Positions 21,810 to 31,240 of a stretch of 46,825 nt of DNA are shown here, piece by piece; the stretch's first letter is position 1; the number at the start of each line of letters is the position of its first letter. The notes beneath the pieces are model-generated. The model searched no databases. It had not been told where the DNA came from and saw only the letters and a program-made list of their open reading frames with translations. Source of the DNA: Elusimicrobiota bacterium (GTDB taxonomy: Bacteria; Elusimicrobiota; Elusimicrobia; Elusimicrobiales; UBA9959); NCBI GenBank assembly GCA_016234365.1, contig JACRER010000026.1, positions 1 to 46,825 of the forward strand. Reading direction: 5' to 3'. A program made the translations under genes and the position numbers.

Positions 21810-24644
21810 TCAGAACAGCGGGCCCAGGTAGAAATAGAAGATCTTCCCGCCGTCGGACGTGCGCACCGCGTAGTCGAAGCTGAGCACCAGCTGGAAAGCC
21901 TGCAGCACGAACGTGTGCACGTTTACGCCCACGCCCACGGAACTGTCCACGGAATCTATCCCGAAACGCTTGAGGTCGGCCGACTTGTCCCAGCCGTAGG
22001 CGCAGTCCGCGAAGACTTTAGCGTAGACGGATTTGAAATAAAAATCCGGGAACATATACCACATGTAGTAGTTCAGGTCCTTGAACAGGGGCACGCGCAG
22101 TTCCGCGTTGTCCACGGCGAAACCCGGTTTTTCCATGAGGGGTGAGGCCCCGGAAAAGCCCCTGACGCCGCCAAGCCCGCCGAACCCGTAGACGCGCCTG
22201 TCGCGGCCGGTGCTGCGTCCGGCGGTGAAATTATTTACGAAAGCCGCCCGCTTGGAGAGCGGGAAATATTTAAGGTATTGCCCCACGTAGGCGTCATACT
22301 TCAGGTTGCCGCCGGAAACCTGCGCCGCCTTGGTCCAGGAAACCTCCGTCCGCGAGCCGCGCACCGCGGTCAGGTAAAGCCCGTCCACGGTGTCGCGCAC
22401 ATACGAGGTCTGCAGGGCGCGGGTCCGCATGCGGTCGGTAAAATCTATGTCGGTATACTTGCGGGTCTCGTTCTTGGAAATGACGTAGGCCTGCACGCGG
22501 TTGTAGCGGTCGAAGGGCCAGGCCGTGCCGGCCGCGTAGCGCGCATAGCGCTCGTTATACTCCAGGCGGTCCGCGTTCATGGCCCCGTCGTAAGTGACCG
22601 CGGTGGCCTGCAGGAACAGCGGCATGCGGTAGCGGGCGTAGGAATAGTTGGTCTGCAGCGTAAGGAAGTTGGAGCCGGAGTTGTAGTTGAGGTACGCGCT
22701 GAGGTTGTGGTTGCCCAGCATGTCGGAAGCCTGCCAGTAGTTCATCCAGAACAGCCCGCCCGGCGAAGAGAACATGAACGCCGGGAAGAACAGGTCCGTG
22801 GAAGCCTTGAACTTGTAGGGGTTAACCGTGCCGGTGGCCGGGGTTACCGAGAACTGCCCGTCGGGAGGCGGGACGGGCCTGGCGGCCTCGTACAGAAAAT
22901 TCTCGGGCCGGGCCTCGTGCAGGTGCATATCGCCGCGGCGGAAGGCGGAAAAATATACCGTGCCCCCGGGCGCCGGCGCCGGCGTGAAGACCCCGCCGAA
23001 AGTGCGCGTAAGGCGCCGGGAAAGCCCGGACGCCAGGTCCAGCGAGTAAAGGTCGAAGTCGTAACCCGCGTCGGAAACGTAGTAGACCGAAGTCCCGTCC
23101 GCCGAGAAGACCGGGTCGTAAACGTTGCCTTCGGGAACCGCCGCTACGCGTGGTTTGCCGCCGCGCGGCAGCAGGCAGAGCCCCCGCACCGGCCCGCTGA
23201 AGGAATCCTGCTCGCAGGAATAAGCCAGCGTCGCCCCGTCAGGGGAATACGCGGGAGAGGCTTCGTCTTCTGGCCCGGAGGTAAGCGGCAGCGCTTGCGC
23301 GACGGGCAGTTCCCCTCCTTCGGCCAGCCGGTCCACCGACGCCTCGTAAATATCGTTAAACCCCCCGCGCATGCCCACGAACGCAAGTTTTTTTCCGTCC
23401 GGGGAAAAAGCCGGCTGCCGCAGTTCGGTAAACCCTTCCACCGAAGCGCGCTTCGTTTTGCCGGAGGCCGGGTCGTAGAGGCACAGGTACTCGCGGTGGT
23501 TCTTCTGAGCGCTGAAGGCCAGCCAGCGGCCGTCGGGAGACCAGCCCAGGCTGCGCAGGGGCTTGGTAAAGCGCCCGTAAGGCACGTTCTCCGCGCCGGC
23601 GGCCAGGGCGGTGAGGCGGCGTTCCCGGCCGGTGGCAAGGTTGCGCACGCGTATCTCCGGCGGGTGGCCATGGCGGGTGGAAAGGTAGGCCAGCGCCTTC
23701 CCGTCGGGGGACGGGGCCGGGCTCATATTGAACTCCGGTATCTTCTCGGAGCCCCGCGTCAGCGCCGGGCCGTAGAGGTCCGGCTCCTGCAGTTTCCGCT
23801 CCCGCGCCTCGGCAAGGTACTTCAACTCCGTGTATTCCGCGAATTTTTTCTCAAAAGAAGGCAGGTCGGTGCCTATCAGCGGGTTCAGCACGGAGGTGGC
23901 CTCGTAGCGGGTGCGGAAAAGCTCCAGCATTTTACGGGGCTTGTCCGTGCCGTACTGCTCCGCCAGGAACCGTATGGCCTGGGCGCCGGTCTTGTAAGCC
24001 AGCGTGGTCTGGTGCGGCTTGAGGTGGCCGAACTGGTTAAGGCGCGACAGCGCGATCATGCCGCCGGAGAGGGCGGCGTCGCGCACGTACATCTTTTCCA
24101 CGGCGTAGTCCTGCAGCCCGGTCTCGTACTCGGCCATGCCCTCCATCATCCACAGCGGGTAGATGAAGGTCTTAAGGATGCGCGCGCTTTTCCAGAAGCC
24201 GTCCAGCAGCACGCTGAACTCCGCCTCGTGGGCGAACTCGTGGTCTATAACGTTCTTCAGCCAGCCTTTGGAACCGTCGGACCAGGCCATGAACCTGTCC
24301 TTAAAAGGCTCGGTCAGCCCGCCGATGCCGTCGGAGACGTCGGCGACGCTGGTCTGTTCCATGTCGTTGATAGAACCGTAGAGGAAGAAAGGGATGCGCT
24401 TGGTCATCGCCGGGGCCAGGTCGGCCCCCTCGCGCTTATAGGCCGCCTCCAGCACGCCGGAGGCGTACTGCAGCCACGGCTCCGAGCCCGGGTAATAATA
24501 GATGTCGAAGCGGGGGGTAGCGTAGACCTTCCACTCGAAATCCTTCACTACGACCTTGTTCTCTTCCAGGGCGGACAAAGGGCCGGCGGCGGCCAGTAAG
24601 GCCGCCGTCAGAGCGAGTGTCCTGATAGGTAAAGGGATCCGCAT
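21810..24644 (-). CDS. Metallopeptidase-TolB propeller-outer membrane barrel fusion
   Basis: 944 residues in three parts. Signal peptide 1-25. First, a gluzincin-like peptidase (about 30-290): HEFAH at 135-139 and the third ligand E168 in WMMEGMAEYETG, as in peptidase MA family proteins. Second, a TolB-like beta-propeller (about 310-590) with repeated SPDGKxLAYxS units. Third, a C-terminal outer-membrane barrel resembling the Omp85/surface-antigen type, with VRGF at 827-830 and a final YFYLGPLF. The peptidase and propeller would face the periplasm or surface, tethered by the barrel. All catalytic residues are present. Its start has no Shine-Dalgarno sequence and lies 24 nt after the upstream TPR gene, so coupling is likely. 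Confidence 0.82.
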   Translation of the reverse strand: MRIPLPIRTLALTAALLAAAGPLSALEENKVVVKDFEWKVYATPRFDIYYYPGSEPWLQYASGVLEAAYKREGADLAPAMTKRIPFFLYGSINDMEQTSVADVSDGIGGLTEPFKDRFMAWSDGSKGWLKNVIDHEFAHEAEFSVLLDGFWKSARILKTFIYPLWMMEGMAEYETGLQDYAVEKMYVRDAALSGGMIALSRLNQFGHLKPHQTTLAYKTGAQAIRFLAEQYGTDKPRKMLELFRTRYEATSVLNPLIGTDLPSFEKKFAEYTELKYLAEARERKLQEPDLYGPALTRGSEKIPEFNMSPAPSPDGKALAYLSTRHGHPPEIRVRNLATGRERRLTALAAGAENVPYGRFTKPLRSLGWSPDGRWLAFSAQKNHREYLCLYDPASGKTKRASVEGFTELRQPAFSPDGKKLAFVGMRGGFNDIYEASVDRLAEGGELPVAQALPLTSGPEDEASPAYSPDGATLAYSCEQDSFSGPVRGLCLLPRGGKPRVAAVPEGNVYDPVFSADGTSVYYVSDAGYDFDLYSLDLASGLSRRLTRTFGGVFTPAPAPGGTVYFSAFRRGDMHLHEARPENFLYEAARPVPPPDGQFSVTPATGTVNPYKFKASTDLFFPAFMFSSPGGLFWMNYWQASDMLGNHNLSAYLNYNSGSNFLTLQTNYSYARYRMPLFLQATAVTYDGAMNADRLEYNERYARYAAGTAWPFDRYNRVQAYVISKNETRKYTDIDFTDRMRTRALQTSYVRDTVDGLYLTAVRGSRTEVSWTKAAQVSGGNLKYDAYVGQYLKYFPLSKRAAFVNNFTAGRSTGRDRRVYGFGGLGGVRGFSGASPLMEKPGFAVDNAELRVPLFKDLNYYMWYMFPDFYFKSVYAKVFADCAYGWDKSADLKRFGIDSVDSSVGVGVNVHTFVLQAFQLVLSFDYAVRTSDGGKIFYFYLGPLF

Positions 24645-24668
24645 TTAGGCTGACCGCGCCCCCGCGCG

Positions 24669-25700
24669 TTACTTCTTTTTCTGCTGCGATGCCGCCTTGG
24701 CCGCGGCCTTCTCGGCGGCGATACGGGCCTTTTCCGCCGTGGCCGCCCGCGCTTTCTCCGCGGCAACGCGGACTTTCTCGGCCGCGGCGCGCGCCTTTTC
24801 GAGCTTGGCGAAGAGGCTGCGCCCCTCGACGTGGTCCGGGTTAACGGTCATGAGCCGCTGCAACAGCGCGTAGGCCCCGTCCGTATCCTTGGTCTTGTTG
24901 GCCGCGTCCGCCGCCATCCACAACAATTCAGGCAGGTCCACAAAACCGCCGGAAGCCTCCGCGGCACCAGCGGCGTTCTTCAGCGGCCAGGCCGCTTTGG
25001 CGAAATCCTTGAGCTCGTAATTTATGCGCCCCTCGGCGCAATCGGCCAGGAAGGCTCCCGCTCCGCCCTGGGCCCTGAGCCCTGCCAGCGCCGGGGCGTA
25101 ATCCTGTTTGTTCTTCCAGCGGGCCAGCACCAGGTTCTCCAGCAGCACCGGGTCCTGCCCGGCTTTCAGCAGCGCCTCGTATTCGCGGATGGCGCCGGGA
25201 AAGTCACCCGCCGTGTAGGAAAGCTTGGCCAGCAGCATGCGGGCTTCGCGGTCATCGGGGAAATTATTGAGGAAGCGCCGGTATTCCTGCGCGGAGAACT
25301 CGTAAAGGCCTACGGCCTGGTACATGACGCCCAGATAGTAGAAGGTGCGCGCGTCGGCCAGGCCCAGCGCGCGGGCGCGCTCCAGGTCCGCTATGGCCTC
25401 CACGTAGCGTGGCTGCCCCAACTGGAACTTCAGGCGGCCGGCCTCGGCCAGGGCGCGCATGTCGTCGGGACTTGCGGCCAGCGCCGGCTGCAATTCGGCC
25501 AGCCGCCGCTCGGCCTTGGCCGCCTGCATGAACTCGGGCGCCGTCCTGGGAAAGTCTTTCTGGATACCGCCGGTGCGCCCGGTAAAAACGTAGAGCGCCG
25601 CCAGCGCGAAGAACAACAGCATGCCGAGCGACGCTCCGTACGAGTGCAGGATCCTGCTGGCCGCGCCCTTTACCGCATGGGCGCGGTGTTCATAACTCAC
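24669..25700 (-). CDS. Membrane-anchored TPR protein with charged repeat tail
   Basis: 343 residues. One membrane helix at about 23-42 (YGASLGMLLFFALAALYVF), then at least five TPR units (EAIADLERARALG; FYYLGVMYQAVGLYEFSAQEYRRFL; AKLSYTAGDFPGAIREYEALL; YALLQRLMTVNPDH). The last 50 residues are a repeat of AEKARxAAEKA ending QQKKK, helical and highly charged. It overlaps the S1 gene by 11 nt. Probably a periplasmic or membrane-side assembly factor; specific partner unknown. Confidence 0.75.
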   Translation of the reverse strand: MSYEHRAHAVKGAASRILHSYGASLGMLLFFALAALYVFTGRTGGIQKDFPRTAPEFMQAAKAERRLAELQPALAASPDDMRALAEAGRLKFQLGQPRYVEAIADLERARALGLADARTFYYLGVMYQAVGLYEFSAQEYRRFLNNFPDDREARMLLAKLSYTAGDFPGAIREYEALLKAGQDPVLLENLVLARWKNKQDYAPALAGLRAQGGAGAFLADCAEGRINYELKDFAKAAWPLKNAAGAAEASGGFVDLPELLWMAADAANKTKDTDGAYALLQRLMTVNPDHVEGRSLFAKLEKARAAAEKVRVAAEKARAATAEKARIAAEKAAAKAASQQKKK

Positions 25701-26889
25701 CTTCGTCCTCCGAGTTCTCCATAAGTATCTGACCCAGCGTCAGAGACGGGGAACCCTTGAGGTACTGCGCCATGCGCTTGCGGTCTTCCTGCTCCTCGGC
25801 CTTGCGGACGGAGAGGACCAGCCGGAAATTGTCGTGGTTAATGGCCACCACTACGCCGTTGAGCTCCTGCCCTTCCTTGGGCGCGCCCTCGGCGCCATAG
25901 TCCTCGGCGGAGACCCAGCCTTCGGTGTGCTCGCCGATCTTCACTACGGCGCCCTCGGCGGCCACGGAAACCACCTTCGCCTTCACGCGTGCGAACCGGG
26001 CGAACTTGCGCTTGAGCATGTCCACGGGGTTAGGCATCAGCTGCTTCATGCCGAAAGCTATGCGCTCTTTTTCTTTATCCACGGCCAGGACCTTGCACTT
26101 CACGCGCTGGCCGCGCTTGTAGCTCTTCAGGGCCTCGGCCGCGTCCCTCCACGCGAGGTCCTCCAGCTTGACCTGGCCCTCTATGCCCTGGAAACGCACC
26201 AGCAGTCCTTCCTCGGTCACCTTGGAGACCACGCCGCGCACCACGCGGCCGGGGGCCACCTCGGTCAGCACCTCGCCGCGGCGCTGCGTCTCGTCCTCCT
26301 CCAGCACCTGCCGGCGGGAGACCACCACCTTGCGGTCCTTTTCGTTGAGGTCGGTTATGTAGAACTTGATCTTGGCGTTGAGCGGCAGGTAGTGGCGGTG
26401 CGCCCCGCCCAGCTCGGACAGGGACAGGGGCATAAAGCCGCGCATTCCGGAAATGTCCACTATGTAGCCGCCCTTCACTATTTCGGTGACGCGGCCCTTC
26501 ACGCGCTCCTTGGCCGCGAAGAGCTGCTTGGCGGCGGCCCAGGCGGCGCGTTCGCGGGCGCGGCGGTGGGACAGGATGGTGTAGCGGCCCTCGCCGCCTT
26601 TCTTCTCGAGCACGGCCTGTACCTCGTCGCCGGCCACGGGGGGCTTCTCGTCCTGGAATTCGGCCAGCGGGATGGCGCCTTCTTTTTTCTCGCCGATGTC
26701 CACCAGCACCAGTTCCGGAGTGACCTGGACCACTTTAACGGTCACCACGTCGCGGGAGTAGATCTTTTCCGAGACCGCGGCTTCCGCCTTCAGCAAGTCG
26801 GCCATGGACATCTCATCCGCGGTTCCTTCTGCGGCCGGCTTCGGCGCCTCGTCCTGCTCTTCAATGTGAGGGGTCTCGTTAATTTCCAT
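25690..26889 (-). CDS. rpsA: S1 RNA-binding domain protein (ribosomal protein S1-like)
   Basis: 399 residues with four S1 domains, starting at about 45, 125, 210 and 295 (for example GRVTEIVKGGYIVDISGMRGFMPLSL; GVVSKVTEEGLLVRFQGIEGQVKLEDL). E. coli S1 has six; four-domain forms are common outside Proteobacteria. S1 brings mRNAs to the 30S subunit. An acidic C-terminus (MENSEDEGEL) ends the protein. The order cmk-plsC-rpsA is a known conserved neighbourhood. It overlaps genes on both sides by 11 nt. Confidence 0.88.
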   Translation of the reverse strand: MEINETPHIEEQDEAPKPAAEGTADEMSMADLLKAEAAVSEKIYSRDVVTVKVVQVTPELVLVDIGEKKEGAIPLAEFQDEKPPVAGDEVQAVLEKKGGEGRYTILSHRRARERAAWAAAKQLFAAKERVKGRVTEIVKGGYIVDISGMRGFMPLSLSELGGAHRHYLPLNAKIKFYITDLNEKDRKVVVSRRQVLEEDETQRRGEVLTEVAPGRVVRGVVSKVTEEGLLVRFQGIEGQVKLEDLAWRDAAEALKSYKRGQRVKCKVLAVDKEKERIAFGMKQLMPNPVDMLKRKFARFARVKAKVVSVAAEGAVVKIGEHTEGWVSAEDYGAEGAPKEGQELNGVVVAINHDNFRLVLSVRKAEEQEDRKRMAQYLKGSPSLTLGQILMENSEDEGEL

Positions 26890-27517
26890 GGGGCTGCTGC
26901 TCCTCTGTTATTGAAAAAATGTCGGTCATCACGTCTTCCGAGAATTTGGCGTACGCGGCTTTCATGTCCCCGTCGGCGGGCGGTTCGAAATACCTGAGGC
27001 TACCGTACTTAACAGTTATTTTACCTAATTTTAAGAACTTATCGGTATTGAATAATCGCACCGGCAGCACCGGAGCGCCGGACTTATGGGCCATCAGGGC
27101 CACGCCCAGCTTGGGTTTGAGGTCGCGCCCTTTTGCCCGGGTACCTTCGGGGAAGATGGCCAGGCAGCCGCCGTCCTTCAGCGCGGAAACGGCTCCACGC
27201 AGCGCCCCCAGGTCCCCGCCTTCGCGTTTACGGTCCACCGGGATCCCCCCCCACCTCAGGAAGAACCAGCCGAAGGGCCAGCGGAAAAGTTCCTTCTTGG
27301 TCATGATGTAGGGCAGGCGGACCAGGCCTATGGACGACAGCAGGGCGGGAGGATCAACATTGGAGATATGGTTGGCGGCGATTATAACCGAGCCAGTCCT
27401 GGGGATGCGGTCCAGGCCGATCACGCGGATGGAACTGATCAGGCGCAGCGCGGTCCTGAAAAAAAGATAGACCAGCCTCAGCAGCAACGGCCTCGTTTTT
27501 TCCGGGGATACAGGCAT
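26879..27517 (-). CDS. plsC: PlsC, 1-acyl-glycerol-3-phosphate acyltransferase
   Basis: 212 residues. The catalytic HX4D motif is H50-ISNV-D55, and the glycerophosphate-binding FPEGTR is at 122-127. A hydrophobic segment lies near the N-terminus. It adds the second acyl chain in phosphatidic-acid synthesis, complementing PlsY encoded at 6.6 kb. It overlaps the S1 gene and lies 4 nt after cmk. Confidence 0.93.
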   Translation of the reverse strand: MPVSPEKTRPLLLRLVYLFFRTALRLISSIRVIGLDRIPRTGSVIIAANHISNVDPPALLSSIGLVRLPYIMTKKELFRWPFGWFFLRWGGIPVDRKREGGDLGALRGAVSALKDGGCLAIFPEGTRAKGRDLKPKLGVALMAHKSGAPVLPVRLFNTDKFLKLGKITVKYGSLRYFEPPADGDMKAAYAKFSEDVMTDIFSITEEQQPHGN

Positions 27518-27521
27518 CTGG

Positions 27522-28202
27522 TTATTTTGCGGCCGCCGCGAAGAGCCCTACGATGGTCTCCACCACCTCTTCCCTGGAGATCGCGGTGGAATCCAGATAG
27601 TGGGCGTCGTCGGCCTTCTTCAGCGGGTTATTCTTACGGCCCGAATCCTGCGCGTCGCGCTTTACTATAAAATCCAGGATCTCGGCGTAATCGGCCGGGA
27701 GCCCCTGTTCTTTGAGCTGGCCTACGCGGCGCCGCGCGCGGGCCTCGGGGGAAGCATCGAGGTAGATCTTCAGCTCGGCGTCGGGAAAAACGTTGGAGCC
27801 GATGTCGCGCCCTTCCATTACCACCCCGCCGTCGAGGCCGGCCTGGCGCTGCATCTCCTTCATGAAAAGCCTCACGCCGGCCAGCTTGGCGATGGCGGAA
27901 GAGGCCCGGCTTACGCGCTCCTCGGAAAGTTCCAGCGCCAGCACGCGCCCGTCCAGCGACACGTCAGCCTCGGGGCCGGCGCCTTTCGGGAAATCCCACC
28001 TGAGGGCGCGGGCCAGCTCCACCAGGCGCCCGTCGTCTTCCAGGGAAAGCCCGGCTTCCAGCGCCTTCCAGGCGAGGGCGCGGTACATTTTGCCGGTGCT
28101 GACAAAGCGGTAGCCCACCCGGGACGCGACGAGCTTGCCCACGGTGGATTTCCCCACCCCGGCTGGCCCGTCGATAGCTATGACTATGCCTTTCTGGCGC
28201 AT
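27522..28202 (-). CDS. cmk: Cytidylate kinase
   Basis: 226 residues. P-loop GPAGVGKST at 12-20; GYRFVSTGKMYRALAWKAL, MEGRDIGSNVFPDAELKIYLDA and DSTAISREEVVE are family signatures. It phosphorylates CMP and dCMP. The ATG at 28202 overlaps the stop of the upstream kinase gene (TAATG); an in-frame start 75 nt earlier would lie within that gene and is rejected. The usual STGAMYRA reads STGKMYRA. Confidence 0.94.
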   Translation of the reverse strand: MRQKGIVIAIDGPAGVGKSTVGKLVASRVGYRFVSTGKMYRALAWKALEAGLSLEDDGRLVELARALRWDFPKGAGPEADVSLDGRVLALELSEERVSRASSAIAKLAGVRLFMKEMQRQAGLDGGVVMEGRDIGSNVFPDAELKIYLDASPEARARRRVGQLKEQGLPADYAEILDFIVKRDAQDSGRKNNPLKKADDAHYLDSTAISREEVVETIVGLFAAAAK

Positions 28203-28921
28203 TATTTCACGAGCGCCGGCTTGTTGGGGAGGTTGTCCTTGTTGTCCATACCCATCTTGCGCAGCGGCCTTACCCACTTGGTGAAATTGGACGGCTTCAG
28301 GGAATACTCGTGCACCAGCCTCACGACCTCGCTGATGGGCTGGTAGGTTTCCCAGTTGAGGCGGAGGATACGCACGCCGGCATCTTCCATCTCCTCGATG
28401 AATTCGTAATAGTTCTCCTGCAGGCTCTTCAGGTACGAAGGGTCGATGGCCTTCTCCATGTTGCGGCCGCGCGACTTGATGCGGGCGATGGAGGTCTCGA
28501 CGCGGCAGTCCAGGAAGATCATCAGCTGCGGGAACACCATCTCGCGCAGGACCATGTTGTCGAACAGGTCCAGGTAGGTGTTGTAGTCCATGTCCGAGAT
28601 GATCTTGTCGGGATGGCGGTTGAGCATGCGGGCGAAAATGGTGTCTTCCCAGATGGTGCGGTCCTGCACCACGCCGCGGATCTTGCCGAGGCTGATGCGG
28701 GAAACGAACTCGCGGTGCTGGCGGAAGCGGTGGTTCAAGAGCCAGATCTGCATGATCGTGCCGAACTGCTTCATGTCGCCGTAGAAACTTTCCAGGTACG
28801 GGTTGCCGCCCACTTCCTCGAGCACGGGCTCGAAGTTAAGCGCCTTGGCCAGTTCCATGGTGAGCGTGGACTTGCCGACGCCGATTATTCCCGCGATGCC
28901 GATATAGCCTTCAGCGAACAT
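28202..28921 (-). CDS. Deoxynucleoside kinase family protein
   Basis: 239 residues. P-loop GIIGVGKST at 11-19, the substrate-site EEVGGNPYLESFY, the DRxIWED-like QDRTIWEDTIFA motif and a lid region RIKSRGRNMEKAI match the dGK/dAK/dCK family. It salvages deoxynucleosides to monophosphates; exact substrate unclear. The last 35 residues (KWVRPLRKMGMDNKDNL) are longer than in many homologues. It has a good Shine-Dalgarno sequence (AAGGAAGG). Confidence 0.9.
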   Translation of the reverse strand: MFAEGYIGIAGIIGVGKSTLTMELAKALNFEPVLEEVGGNPYLESFYGDMKQFGTIMQIWLLNHRFRQHREFVSRISLGKIRGVVQDRTIWEDTIFARMLNRHPDKIISDMDYNTYLDLFDNMVLREMVFPQLMIFLDCRVETSIARIKSRGRNMEKAIDPSYLKSLQENYYEFIEEMEDAGVRILRLNWETYQPISEVVRLVHEYSLKPSNFTKWVRPLRKMGMDNKDNLPNKPALVK

Positions 28922-28970
28922 AAATACCTTCCTTAAAAAATCTTCCCTCTCCCCGAAATCTGCGGCCCGG

Positions 28971-30065
28971 TCACTTGGCGCGGCCGGGTTCTATCTCCTG
29001 TTCTATGCCTTTGATGGCCAGCAGCACGTCGTCCGGATTGGAGGCCGCCTGCAGGATATCCTCCAGCTTGGCCTGCCCTTCCTTGTGCATCTTCACCAGC
29101 GACTGGTTGAAGGTCTGCATGCCGTAAAAGCCGCCCTTCGCGATAGCCTGATTAATGGCGTCTATCGTATTCTCGGAGATCATCTTCTTGACGTGCGGCG
29201 TGGCGGTCATGATCTCCACCGCCGGCAGGCGGCCGCCCTTGGTGCAGGGGAGCAGCCGCTGCGAGATGATGCCGCGCAGGCTTTCCGACAGCTGCAGGCG
29301 CACCTGGGACTGCTGGTGCGGCGGGAACAGGTCTATTATGCGCGACAGGGTCTGCACGGCGTTCATGGTATGCAGCGTGCCGAAGACCAGGTGGCCGGTT
29401 TCGGCGGCCGTGATGGCCGCCTGCGTGGTCTCCAGGTCGCGCATTTCGCCCACCATTATCACGTCGGGGTCCTGGCGCATGGCCGCGCGCAGCGCGTCCA
29501 CAAAAGAGGTGGTGTCGGAACCGATCTCGCGCTGGCTGATAATGCTCTTCTTCTCGGTAAAAGCGAACTCGATAGGGTCTTCCACGGTGATGATATGAGC
29601 GTCCCAGGTCTGGTTCAGGTGTTCTATCATCGCGGCCAGCGTGGAGGTCTTGCCGGAGCCGGTGATGCCGGTCACCAGTATCAGCCCGCGCTCGTTCTGC
29701 AGGAGTTTCTTTATCGAATCGGCGGGCAGTTTCAGTTCGTCGAAGGTAGGGATCTTGGCTGGGATGTGGCGGATGGCCACGCCGGTCTTGCCCTTGTGAG
29801 TGAAGACGTTGAAGCGGAAGCGCCCCAGTTCCCCGCCGTCGAAGGAAAAGTCCACCTCGTGCTTCTCCTCGAAGATACGCTTGAGGCGCCCGTTCAGCAG
29901 CGGCGTTACCATGTCCTCCACTTCCTTCTGGGTCATGTTGGAGGAATTTATCGGGGTGATGTTGCCGTTGATGCGCAGGAAAACGGGCGAGTCGCCGCGG
30001 ATATGCGTATCCGAGGCTTTATTCTGCACCATCACTTTCAGCAGCAGGTTCAGGTTTATGGCCAT
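28971..30065 (-). CDS. pilT: PilT, type IV pilus retraction ATPase
   Basis: 364 residues. Walker A GITGSGKT (133-140), Asp box and Walker B region (DPDVIMVGEMRDLETTQAAITAAETGHLV shortened), His box FGTLHT, and an N-terminal PAS-like domain. PilT depolymerises the pilus for twitching. It lies between ftsZ and nucleotide kinases rather than with pil genes, but a pilin is 3.5 kb away. It is 15 nt downstream of ftsZ. Confidence 0.95.
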   Translation of the reverse strand: MAINLNLLLKVMVQNKASDTHIRGDSPVFLRINGNITPINSSNMTQKEVEDMVTPLLNGRLKRIFEEKHEVDFSFDGGELGRFRFNVFTHKGKTGVAIRHIPAKIPTFDELKLPADSIKKLLQNERGLILVTGITGSGKTSTLAAMIEHLNQTWDAHIITVEDPIEFAFTEKKSIISQREIGSDTTSFVDALRAAMRQDPDVIMVGEMRDLETTQAAITAAETGHLVFGTLHTMNAVQTLSRIIDLFPPHQQSQVRLQLSESLRGIISQRLLPCTKGGRLPAVEIMTATPHVKKMISENTIDAINQAIAKGGFYGMQTFNQSLVKMHKEGQAKLEDILQAASNPDDVLLAIKGIEQEIEPGRAK

Positions 30066-30080
30066 ATGTGCGGTCCCCGG

Positions 30081-31232
30081 TTACTTCAGGCGGCGCAGGC
30101 CGCTCTGGCGGCGCAGGTAGGCCGGCTTTTCAAGGTCTTCGTTGCGTTCCCCGGAGGAAGCCGGGCCCTCCGAAGGAAAATCGTCTTCCAGGCGGCGCGG
30201 CCTGTTGCGGCCCATGCCGCGCAGCCGGGCCAGGTCGCCCGCCAGTTCGCCGCGGCGGGAAGGGAAGCCTGTGGCGATCACGGTTATCTTGATCTCGTCG
30301 CCGAGCGTCTCGTCGAAAGCCTGGCCGAACTTCACGAAGACCTCGGGGTTGGCGTGCTTCTTTATATACTCCATCGCCTCGTCGAGCTCTACGATGCGGA
30401 TGTCGCGGGAACTGGTGAAATTGACCAGGATACCTTTGGCGCCGTCTATCACCGCGCTCTCGAGCATCGGCGAATGCACGGCTTCCTTGGCGGCCTCTAT
30501 GTGGCGGTCGGGGCCGGAGGCGCGGCCTATGCCTATCAGAGCCTCCCCGGACTTGGTCATGATCTTGCGCACGTCGGCGAAGTCCACGTTGATGGAGCCG
30601 CTGCGGGTGATCACGTCGGAAATGCCCTGAATGGCCTGGCGCAGCACGTCGTCGGCCTTGCGGTAGGCGTCGCTGCTGGAGGTGTCGCGGTCCACCACGG
30701 AAAGGATGCGGTCGTTGGGGATGACCAGGAGGCAGTCGGTGCTGTTGCGAAGCTCGTGGATGCCGGCCTGCGCCTGGTCGGCGCGGGCTTTCCCCTCGAA
30801 GCCGAACGGGCGCGTAACCACGCCTATCACCAGCGCGTTGGGGTTGGTCTCCTTGGCGGTATGGGCCACTACTGGCGCCGCGCCGGTGCCGGTGCCGCCG
30901 CCCATGCCCGCCGTCACAAAAATGAGGTCCGCGTCGGCCACGGATTCCTTGATGAGCTCGTAGGACTCCAGCGCGGCGTCCTTGCCCTTGGAGGGATCCC
31001 CGCCCACGCCGAGCCCCTTGGTGAGGTTCTCTCCTATCTGGATGCGGTTGGGGGCCTTGCTGCGGCGCAGGTCCTGCGCGTCGGTGTTCACCGCCACAAA
31101 ATCCACCAGGCGGATATCCGCCTCGACCATGCGGTTGACGGCGTTGCCGCCGCCGCCGCCGACGCCTATCACCTTGATGACGGCTTCGCGGTCCTGGAAA
31201 TCGTTGCTGTAGCGGATCCTGTTTTCAGACAT
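30081..31232 (-). CDS. ftsZ: FtsZ, tubulin-like cell division GTPase
   Basis: 383 residues from MSENRIRYSN; the frame is open for 54 codons upstream but that stretch overlaps ftsA in another frame. Tubulin signature GGGTGTG is at 111-117, with the T3 and T7 regions intact. The C-terminal peptide LEKPAYLRRQ matches the conserved FtsA-binding tail. The linker between core and tail is short (about 45 residues). It lies 8 nt after ftsA. Confidence 0.97.
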   Translation of the reverse strand: MSENRIRYSNDFQDREAVIKVIGVGGGGGNAVNRMVEADIRLVDFVAVNTDAQDLRRSKAPNRIQIGENLTKGLGVGGDPSKGKDAALESYELIKESVADADLIFVTAGMGGGTGTGAAPVVAHTAKETNPNALVIGVVTRPFGFEGKARADQAQAGIHELRNSTDCLLVIPNDRILSVVDRDTSSSDAYRKADDVLRQAIQGISDVITRSGSINVDFADVRKIMTKSGEALIGIGRASGPDRHIEAAKEAVHSPMLESAVIDGAKGILVNFTSSRDIRIVELDEAMEYIKKHANPEVFVKFGQAFDETLGDEIKITVIATGFPSRRGELAGDLARLRGMGRNRPRRLEDDFPSEGPASSGERNEDLEKPAYLRRQSGLRRLK

Positions 31233-31240
31233 GGTCGGGC

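Noticed and set aside
22278-24599. A 773-codon plus-strand open frame opposite the peptidase-barrel gene
   Set aside because: It is an antisense shadow caused by high GC and codon bias; its translation has no family features, while the minus strand encodes recognisable domains. The same applies to the long antisense frames at 29,085-31,334, 31,331-32,752 and 35,349-37,091.
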